Source of the DNA: Actinoplanes sp. DH11
Lineage (GTDB): Bacteria > Actinomycetota > Actinomycetes > Mycobacteriales > Micromonosporaceae
Reading direction: 5' to 3'
NCBI RefSeq assembly: GCF_020873875.1
Contig: NZ_JAHWGU010000003.1
Span: 124,001 to 188,000, forward strand
DNA: 64,000 nucleotides
Shown: positions 58,118-64,000 of the stretch, in pieces
Position numbering within the stretch: position 1 is the first letter of the stretch
Layout: every line of letters starts with the position of its first letter
Program-made: the position numbers and the translations under genes
The notes under the pieces: model-generated
Told to the model about the DNA's origin: nothing
Seen by the model: the letters and a program-made list of their open reading frames with translations, nothing else
Databases searched by the model: none

Positions 58118-60862
58118 ATGTCGATGCGTCGTGTCGTTGCTGTCGCGCTGGCCGCCGTCCTGCTGGTGGGGTCGCCCGCCGTCGCCGCGCCCGGTTCCGG
58201 TGGTGGTCTGGCCGGCCGGCACTCGCTGCGCGGGCCGGTCACCGACGAGAACTTCTACTTCGTGATGGCCGACCGGTTCGCCAACGGTGACACCGGCAAC
58301 GACCGGGGCGGGTTGCCCGACGATCCGCTGGTGTCCGGGTTCGATCCGACCCGCAAGGGCTTCTACAACGGCGGTGACCTGCGCGGGCTGCTCGACCGTA
58401 TCGACTACATCCAAGGGCTGGGCACCACGTCGATCTGGTTGACGCCGAGTTTCAAGAACAAGGCGGTGCAGCTGGAGGACGGGCCGTCCGCCGGCTACCA
58501 CGGGTACTGGATCACCGATTTCACCCGGATCGACCCGCACCTGGGCAGCAACGAGGAGTTGCGGGCGCTGGTGGACGCGGCGCACCGGCGCGGGATGAAG
58601 GTCTACTTCGACATCATCACCAACCACACGGCGGACGTCATCGGGTACGAGGAGGGTGCGCGCCGGCCGTACGTCAGCAAGGACGTCGCGCCCTACCGCA
58701 CCGCGGACGGGACGCCGGTCGACGACCGGGACTACGCCGGGCGCCCCGATTTTCCGGTGCTGACGCCGCCGTACACCCCGGTTCTTGACGACGCGGAGAA
58801 GGACCTGAAGGTGCCGGGCTGGCTCAACGACGTCAGCCTTTACCACAACCGCGGTGACACCACGTTCACCGGCGAGGACTCGTACTACGGCGACTTCTTC
58901 GGCCTCGACGACCTCTTCACCGAGAACCCGCGCGTGGTCCGTGGCATGATCGACATCTACAAGAAGTGGATCGCCGACTTCGGTATCGACGGCTTCCGCA
59001 TCGACACGATGAAGCACGTCGACGACGCGTTCTGGCAGCGGTTCGGGCCCGAGGTGCTGGCCTACGCCAAGGCGCGGGGCAAGCGCGAGTTCTTCATGTT
59101 CGGCGAGGTGTTCGACACCAGCCGGTCCTTCACCTCGCAGTACACCACCCGCAACCGGATGCAGGCGGTCATCGACTTCCCGTTCCAGGAGGCGGCCCGC
59201 AACTTCGCCTCCCGCGGCCGCCCCGCCGCCGAGCTCGGGCAGTTCTTCGCCGGCGACGACTGGTACACCGACGCCGACTCCAACGTCTACCAGCTGCCGA
59301 CCTTCCTCGGGAACCACGACATGGGCCGGATCGGCGGCTTCGTGGTGGCCGACAACCCGGGCGCCGACGACACCGAACGGCTGGCCCGCGACCGGCTCGC
59401 GCACGAACTCATGTACTTCTCCCGCGGCAACCCGGTCGTCTACTACGGCGACGAGCAGGGCTTCACCGGCCCCGGCGGCGACCAGGACGCCCGGCAGACC
59501 ATGTTCGCCAGCCGCGTTCCCGACTACCTCGACGACGACCTGCTCGGCACCGACGCCACCCACGCGAGCGACAACTTCACCGCCACCCACCCGCTCTACC
59601 GCGGCATCCGGGACCTGGCCGCGCTCACCCGCGCACATCCGGCCCTGCGCGACGGCGCCCACCAGCATCGGTACGCCGACGACGCGGCCGGGGTCTACGC
59701 CTTCTCCCGCATCGACCGCGAACAGCAGCGGGAGTACGTGGTCGCCCTCAACAACAGCGAGACCGCCGCCACCGCCACCGTCCCGCTGCACCCGGGCAAG
59801 CGCTCCTACCAGCGCGTCTACGGCACCGGCCCGGACCGCGTCACCTCCGGCACCGGCGGGGCGGTCACGCTGAGCGTGCCGCCGCTGTCCACCGTGGTGT
59901 ACGCGTCCGACAGCCGGATCCCGTACTCGAAGAAGGCCCCCGCCGTCTCACTCGGCACGCCCACCGCCGCCCCCGAGTCCCGCGGGCGCATGCGGGTGGA
60001 CGCCGCCGTGGCCGGCAACTCGTTCTACGAGGTCACGTTCTACGCCCGCACCGCGGGCGGCGGCTGGACCCCGGTCGGCACCGACGACACCGCGCCCTAC
60101 CGGGTGTTCCACGACGTCAGCGGGCTGCGCACCGGCACACCCGTGCAGTACCGCGCGGTGGTGCTCGACAACGGCGGCCACACCGCGACCAGCCCGGCCC
60201 GGGCCGCCCGGGTGCCGGCGCCGCAGCTCACCGTGGAGGCGCCCGCCGAGGGCAGCAACGTGCGCGGCCGCGTCGAGGTGCGCGCCGTGGCCGACCCGGA
60301 ACGCGCCACCCACGTGGTCCGTTTCGAACGCAGCGTCGGTGACGGCGGGTGGACGCGGACCGGCACGGACAGCTCCTCACCGGCGTACACCGCCTTCGAC
60401 GACCTGGCCGCGCTGAACCTGGCCGCCGGCACGACAGTCCGTTACCGGGCCATCCTGTCCGAACCGGACGGCACCCGGGTGACGAGCGCCGCCCGTACCG
60501 TCCGCTACGCCGGCCCGCCGCGGGAGACGGCCACGCTGCGCTATCTGCGGCCGGCCGGTGACTACGACGGGTGGGGCCTGCACCTGTGGGGCGACGGCGT
60601 CGACCCGGAACTGCTCGCCGGGATCGCCTGGGACAGGCCGATGCCGCCGACCCGGATCGTGGACGGCTGGGCGGAGTACGACATCGCGCTCGCCGACGAC
60701 ACCAAGCCGGTGAACTTCATCGTGCACCTGCCGAACGGCGACACCGTGCCGACCAGCCGCGAACCGGGCGGTGACCGGTCGTTCACGCCGATCGACAACC
60801 CGGAGGTCTGGATCGTCCAGGGCGACCCGGCCGTGCACACCAGCCCACCGCCCACCCGCTGA
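58118..60862 (+). CDS. Secreted GH13 alpha-amylase/pullulanase-like enzyme with C-terminal CBM41-like domain
   Basis: A 914-residue exported enzyme. The signal peptide is RVVAVALAAVLLVGSPAVAA. The GH13 barrel has FDIITNHTADV, nucleophile Asp296 in GIDGFRIDTMKH, acid/base Glu330 in FMFGEVFD and Asp401 in LGNHDMGRI. A beta-sandwich C domain, two Ig/FN3-like modules (about 610-805) and a final module (LRYLRPAGDYDGWGLHLWGD then NFIVHLPNGDTV) of CBM41/PUD type follow. CBM41 usually sits at the N-terminus of pullulanases. It likely degrades starch or pullulan. ATG 58118 or 58124. Confidence 0.88.
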   Translation: MSMRRVVAVALAAVLLVGSPAVAAPGSGGGLAGRHSLRGPVTDENFYFVMADRFANGDTGNDRGGLPDDPLVSGFDPTRKGFYNGGDLRGLLDRIDYIQGLGTTSIWLTPSFKNKAVQLEDGPSAGYHGYWITDFTRIDPHLGSNEELRALVDAAHRRGMKVYFDIITNHTADVIGYEEGARRPYVSKDVAPYRTADGTPVDDRDYAGRPDFPVLTPPYTPVLDDAEKDLKVPGWLNDVSLYHNRGDTTFTGEDSYYGDFFGLDDLFTENPRVVRGMIDIYKKWIADFGIDGFRIDTMKHVDDAFWQRFGPEVLAYAKARGKREFFMFGEVFDTSRSFTSQYTTRNRMQAVIDFPFQEAARNFASRGRPAAELGQFFAGDDWYTDADSNVYQLPTFLGNHDMGRIGGFVVADNPGADDTERLARDRLAHELMYFSRGNPVVYYGDEQGFTGPGGDQDARQTMFASRVPDYLDDDLLGTDATHASDNFTATHPLYRGIRDLAALTRAHPALRDGAHQHRYADDAAGVYAFSRIDREQQREYVVALNNSETAATATVPLHPGKRSYQRVYGTGPDRVTSGTGGAVTLSVPPLSTVVYASDSRIPYSKKAPAVSLGTPTAAPESRGRMRVDAAVAGNSFYEVTFYARTAGGGWTPVGTDDTAPYRVFHDVSGLRTGTPVQYRAVVLDNGGHTATSPARAARVPAPQLTVEAPAEGSNVRGRVEVRAVADPERATHVVRFERSVGDGGWTRTGTDSSSPAYTAFDDLAALNLAAGTTVRYRAILSEPDGTRVTSAARTVRYAGPPRETATLRYLRPAGDYDGWGLHLWGDGVDPELLAGIAWDRPMPPTRIVDGWAEYDIALADDTKPVNFIVHLPNGDTVPTSREPGGDRSFTPIDNPEVWIVQGDPAVHTSPPPTR

Positions 60863-60980
60863 CCCGCCCACCCGCTGACCCGCCCACCCGCTGATCCCGG
60901 GGGCCAGCTCGGCCCGGGGGCCAGGCTCGGCCCGGCCGTCGGGGATGGCCCGACCGCGCGGGCCGTGCTTCGATCGGTCG

Positions 60981-61817
60981 ATGACATCAGTGCGGGACCT
61001 GTGGCAGTTGTTCGAGCCGTTGCACGCGGTCACCTACTTCGCGCCGCAGGCCCGGGCCGCCTTCGAGGGGGCCGGGCTGCGCGGGTTCTGGCGGGGCTAC
61101 TTCGCCGGGCGGGCCGCACCGCTCGGCGCGGTCACGGCGGCGCCGGTCACCGCGCTGTTCTTCTCGTTCGCGCCGCACATGGTGGCCCGCGCGCTGCCCG
61201 GCGTGTGGGACCTCGCCACACCGGAGCGGGCCCTGGCCGCCCGTCTCGACGGCGCGGCGGCCGCCCTCCAGGCCGTGCTGCCCGACGATCCGGCACGCGT
61301 GACCCGGGCCGCCGACGTGCTGGAATCGGTGGCTGACGCGGCCACCACCGAGGGCCGGGCGCTCGGCGCCGCCAACGCCGCCCTGCCCCGGCCCGCCGAC
61401 CCCGTGGGCCGGTTGTGGCAGGCCGCCACCGTGCTGCGCGAACACCGCGGCGACGGGCACATCACCGCTCTCGTCGACGCCGAACTGACCGGATGCCAGG
61501 CCCTGGTGCTGCGGGACGCGCTGCACGGCGGCCGGGAACAGACCCAACCGAACCGCGGCTGGACCAACGACGACTGGGACACCGCGGCCCGGGCGCTCGC
61601 CGATCGCGGCCTGCTGGACGATGCGGGCCGGGCCACCGACGCCGGGCGTGACACCCACCGGGCCGTCGAGGACGGCACCGACCGGCTCGCCGGGCAGCCG
61701 TGGGCCGCTTTCGGGCCGGTGGACCGGGACCGGCTCGCGGAACTGCTGGCGCCGCTGGCGAAGGCGGCCGGGGGAGTGGTCCCGTACCCGAACCCGATCG
61801 GTCTTCCCCGAACGTGA
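60981..61817 (+). CDS. SCO6745 family protein
   Basis: A 278-residue helical protein: LFEPLHAVTYFAPQARAAFE, GFWRGYFAGRAAPLGAVTAA, PVTALFFSFAPHMVARALPG and TNDDWDTAARALADRGLLDD, the last reading as a winged helix of MarR-like type. This pattern is that of the actinobacterial SCO6745 family, of unknown function. ATG 60981 is the natural start. The arsenic operator begins 5 bp after its stop. Confidence 0.87.
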   Translation: MTSVRDLWQLFEPLHAVTYFAPQARAAFEGAGLRGFWRGYFAGRAAPLGAVTAAPVTALFFSFAPHMVARALPGVWDLATPERALAARLDGAAAALQAVLPDDPARVTRAADVLESVADAATTEGRALGAANAALPRPADPVGRLWQAATVLREHRGDGHITALVDAELTGCQALVLRDALHGGREQTQPNRGWTNDDWDTAARALADRGLLDDAGRATDAGRDTHRAVEDGTDRLAGQPWAAFGPVDRDRLAELLAPLAKAAGGVVPYPNPIGLPRT

Positions 61818-61822
61818 ACGCT

Positions 61823-61848
61823 ATTACATCAAAATGATTTGATGTAAT
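61823..61848. promoter_or_regulatory. Perfect ArsR operator
   Basis: ATTACATCAAA and TTTGATGTAAT are perfect 11-bp arms with a 4-bp spacer. The core ATCAAA...TTTGAT is the classical ArsR/SmtB-type operator. It ends 8 bp before ATG 61857. Confidence 0.88.
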
Positions 61849-61856
61849 CTCCGGAG

Positions 61857-62819
61857 ATGGGAGAACAGCCGCCGACGTTCCTGACCGCCGCCGCGCACCC
61901 GGTGCGGTGGCGGCTGCTGGGCGAGCTGGCCCGCAGTGACCTGGCCGTCCGCGAAATGACCGCGCTGCTCGACCAGCCACAGAACCTGGTCTCCTACCAC
62001 CTGCGCAAACTCCGCACGGCCGGTCTGGTCACCGCCCGGCGCAGCAGCGCCGACGGGCGAGACACCTACTACTCGCTGGACTTGGCCCGCTGCTCGGATC
62101 TGCTGAGCGGCGCCGGAGCCGCCCTGCACCCGGCACTGCGGTTGCTCCTGCCCGCGCCGGCACTTTCGCCCGCGCCGGCGCTTTCGCCCGCGCCGGGGGT
62201 CTCGTCCGCTCCTGCGGTGCCGTCCGTGCCGGCGCTCGCCGTCGTGGCGACGGTCCCCGTCGCGGCGCGCGTGTTGTTCCTGTGCACCGGCAACAGCGCA
62301 CGCTCGCAGATGGCTGAGGCGCTGCTGCGCCACCACACCGCCGGCGCCGTCGAAGCCTGCAGCGCCGGCAGCCGGCCCACCGCCGTCCATCCGCACGCCG
62401 TGACCGCCATGGCGGCCCGGGGCATCGACCTGTCGGCGGCCCGGGCGAAACACCTCGACGAGTTCAGCGGGCGGCACTTCGACCACGTCATCACGCTGTG
62501 CGACCGGGTCAAGGAGGTGTGCCCCGACTTCGGCGGCCCGGCCCGGCCGGTGCACTGGAGCATCGCCGACCCGGCCGGCGATCCGGCCGGCCTCAGCGCC
62601 TTCGACCAGGTCGCCGACGAGCTCAGCGAGCGAATCACCTTCCTGGCGTACGCCATCGTCCGCCCGGCGTCGCACGCGGTCACCGGCACACCGCCCTACG
62701 CCGCTGATACACCGCCCTACGCCTCTGATACACCGCCCTATGCCGCCGCCGAGACACCGTCGAACGCCGCGACCAGCACATCGTCCGCCATTGCCAGCAC
62801 CGAGGAGGGACTGTCATGA
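61857..62819 (+). CDS. ArsR-ArsC fusion (regulator plus arsenate reductase)
   Basis: A 320-residue fusion. Residues 5-75 are a winged helix (HPVRWRLLGELARSDLAVRE, QNLVSYHLRKLRTAGLVTAR). A Pro/Ala linker (96-135) joins a low-molecular-weight phosphatase-like ArsC domain (137-270) with LFLCTGNSARSQMAEALL. Its cysteines lie at 143, 215 and 222, the same spacing (72 and 7) as the catalytic Cys10/82/89 of thioredoxin-linked ArsC. The α3 CxC metal site of classical ArsR is absent; Cys79 is the only HTH-domain cysteine. The tail has three TPPYAxD repeats. It overlaps the next gene by 4 bp. Confidence 0.9.
   Translation: MGEQPPTFLTAAAHPVRWRLLGELARSDLAVREMTALLDQPQNLVSYHLRKLRTAGLVTARRSSADGRDTYYSLDLARCSDLLSGAGAALHPALRLLLPAPALSPAPALSPAPGVSSAPAVPSVPALAVVATVPVAARVLFLCTGNSARSQMAEALLRHHTAGAVEACSAGSRPTAVHPHAVTAMAARGIDLSAARAKHLDEFSGRHFDHVITLCDRVKEVCPDFGGPARPVHWSIADPAGDPAGLSAFDQVADELSERITFLAYAIVRPASHAVTGTPPYAADTPPYASDTPPYAAAETPSNAATSTSSAIASTEEGLS
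62688..62750 (+). repeat. 21-bp intragenic repeat
   Basis: Three 21-bp units (62688, 62709, 62730) encode TPPYAxD heptapeptides in the disordered tail of the ArsR-ArsC fusion. Confidence 0.85.
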
Positions 62820-63202
62820 CCAGCCCGACCGACGAGAACGTGCACGTGCGCTACCTGGTGGACGACGTCCAGGCCGCCGTCGACTTCTACACCGGCCACC
62901 TGGGCTTCACGTCGAACACCACGTTCCTGCCCGCCTTCGCCGACGTCCGGCGCGGCCACCTGCGGCTGCTGCTGTCCGGCCCGGCGAGCTCCGCCGGGCG
63001 CGACCTGCCCGACGGCAGCCGGCCGCGGCCCGGCGGCTGGAACCGCATCCACCTGCTCGTCAACGACATCGACACCGAGGTGACCCGGCTGCGCTCGGCC
63101 GGCATCCACTTCCGCAGCGACGTGATAAGCGGACCCGGCGGCCGGCAGATCGTCCTGGACGACCCGGCCGGCAACCCGATCGAGCTCTTCCAGCCCGCCT
63201 GA
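62816..63202 (+). CDS. VOC/glyoxalase-fold protein of arsenic operon
   Basis: A 128-residue VOC protein (VHVRYLVDDVQAAVDFYTGH, GGWNRIHLLVNDIDTEVTRL, IVLDDPAGNPIELFQP). Position would suggest an ArsI-like C-As lyase, but the protein has no cysteine at all and so lacks the ArsI arsenic-binding pair. It may act on another compound. Translation is coupled to the fusion gene by an ATGA overlap. Confidence 0.85.
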   Translation: MTSPTDENVHVRYLVDDVQAAVDFYTGHLGFTSNTTFLPAFADVRRGHLRLLLSGPASSAGRDLPDGSRPRPGGWNRIHLLVNDIDTEVTRLRSAGIHFRSDVISGPGGRQIVLDDPAGNPIELFQPA

Positions 63203-63223
63203 ACCCCGCCCCGGGGATCGCCG

Positions 63224-63679
63224 TCAGAGGTCCTTGGCCATGTTGCGGCTGACCTCGGTGAAACCCAGCTGCTCGTAGAGGGCCCGGGCACCGGGGTTGT
63301 GGGCGAAGACCTGCAGACCGATTCTGGTCAGCGCGTTCTCCTGGCACCAGCGCTCGGCGGCCAGCATGATCCCGCGACCGTAGCCCCGGCGGCGCAGGTC
63401 CGGCTCGACAGCCACGTTGTAGACGAACGCGGTCTCACCAGTGACCTTCATCCACAGGAAGCCGACCCGGCGGTCACCGTCCCAGGCGTACCAGAAATGG
63501 TTGTCCGGGGTGGTGAACTCGTCGGGCAGCAGCTTCGCGTAGGTGTCGGCGGCGGTGCGGGCCGCCTCCTGCGCCGACTGGCCGGAGGCGGCGACACTCC
63601 GCGCGTAATGCGCCTCGCCCTCCGCCCGCCACGGCCGGTACTGGTCCTCGGTCATCGGCTCCAGCCGTACGTCCGTCAT
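63224..63679 (-). CDS. GNAT family N-acetyltransferase
   Basis: A 151-residue GNAT: RLEPMTEDQYRPWRAEGEAH, YAWDGDRRVGFLWMKVTGE, FVYNVAVEPDLRRRGYGRGI (acetyl-CoA loop) and LQVFAHNPGARALYEQLGFT. Substrate unknown. ATG 63679 is preferred to a longer frame. Confidence 0.88.
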   Translation of the reverse strand: MTDVRLEPMTEDQYRPWRAEGEAHYARSVAASGQSAQEAARTAADTYAKLLPDEFTTPDNHFWYAWDGDRRVGFLWMKVTGETAFVYNVAVEPDLRRRGYGRGIMLAAERWCQENALTRIGLQVFAHNPGARALYEQLGFTEVSRNMAKDL

Positions 63680-63797
63680 GCCCGACAACCTACCGAGATC
63701 ACCGCCGGTCCGGCGTTCCCGGGCACGCCTCCCCGTCAGCCGCGGGACAGAATGAGATTCTGCCAAGGTCCACCCGCATTCCGACCGGAGGACGACG

Positions 63798-64000
63798 ATG
63801 ACCGCGAATTCCGCCGGCGCTCACCAGGCCGTCGCCGACTACACGGCCGGCCTGCCCACCAAGCGCATGGCCGCAGCAGTCCTGTTCTTCGACGACACCG
63901 ACCGGCTCCTGCTCGTCGAACCGGCTTACCACAAGGACCACTGGGAACTGCCCGGCGGCTGCGTCGAAGCCGACGAGTCGCCCCGCGCCGCCGCCGTCCG
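63798..64000 (+). CDS. Nudix hydrolase, 3' end outside the window
   Basis: The first 67 codons of a Nudix enzyme. ATG 63798 follows GGAGGACGAC. The protein reads AAAVLFFDDTDRLLLVEPAY, then the first half of the Nudix box, GGCVEADESPRAAAVR, at the window edge. Substrate cannot be told. Confidence 0.85.
   Translation, partial: MTANSAGAHQAVADYTAGLPTKRMAAAVLFFDDTDRLLLVEPAYHKDHWELPGGCVEADESPRAAAV

Overview
The window is very GC-rich, with frequent GTG starts, tight 4-bp gene overlaps and gene families typical of filamentous actinomycetes: SpoIIE/STAS/anti-sigma partner-switching proteins, DUF5709, a SAM-IV riboswitch, a CebR-type operator and stand-alone SUKH proteins. I infer a Micromonosporaceae-like chromosome (Actinoplanes or a relative). 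I see no rRNA, tRNA, CRISPR array, transposase or phage gene. The window looks like chromosomal accessory and secondary metabolism with many orphan regulators and enzymes.

Layout. 0.1-9.5 kb: scattered small conserved genes, two SUKH (SMI1/KNR4) proteins, an NYN-type nuclease, an MFS transporter, and one gene broken by two compensating frameshifts. 9.6-13.3 kb: an ArsR-type regulator with a perfect operator, coupled to an MFS exporter, then an S41 peptidase and a CYTH enzyme. 13.5-20.7 kb: DUF5709, a basic protein with three SAP-like repeats, a stand-alone CheB-type domain, and a signalling set (anti-sigma ATPase, STAS antagonist, MASE1-GAF-SpoIIE phosphatase). 20.7-37 kb: secreted proteins (malectin/FN3/propeller, TolB-like, TolB-RTX, glycosidase-FN3-CBM2 under a CebR box), a hybrid histidine kinase and membrane proteins. 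37.4-38.4 kb: a dense cluster of tandem and inverted repeats. 38.5-42.4 kb: a small kinase/VOC gene pair, DUF427, a TipAS domain, and a GNAT gene behind a SAM-IV riboswitch. 42.6-47 kb: the tyrosine/homogentisate degradation operon (hpd, hmgA, a conserved unknown gene, fahA). 47.5-50.2 kb: a three-gene membrane operon of unknown function. 50.2-64 kb: a TetR-controlled SRPBCC/DUF2867 gene, GrpB, an AadA-like nucleotidyltransferase, an ArsR-SRPBCC-reductase operon, a secreted GH13 enzyme, an ArsR-ArsC fusion with a perfect operator, and the start of a Nudix gene that leaves the window.

The most unusual signal is non-coding. Four copies of an 81-bp palindrome (30-bp arms, conserved 21-bp asymmetric centre) lie at 4603, 16592, 37923 and 51364. 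They occur in both orientations and show paired base changes in the arms. Three of the four sit between convergent gene ends, so they look like a dispersed bidirectional-terminator or MITE-like family. Other leads are the SAM-IV riboswitch whose aptamer can pair with the Shine-Dalgarno of its GNAT gene, the unknown protein in the tyrosine operon that occupies the place of the missing maleylacetoacetate isomerase, and the ArsR-ArsC fusion that keeps all three arsenate-reductase cysteines but lacks the usual ArsR metal-site cysteines.
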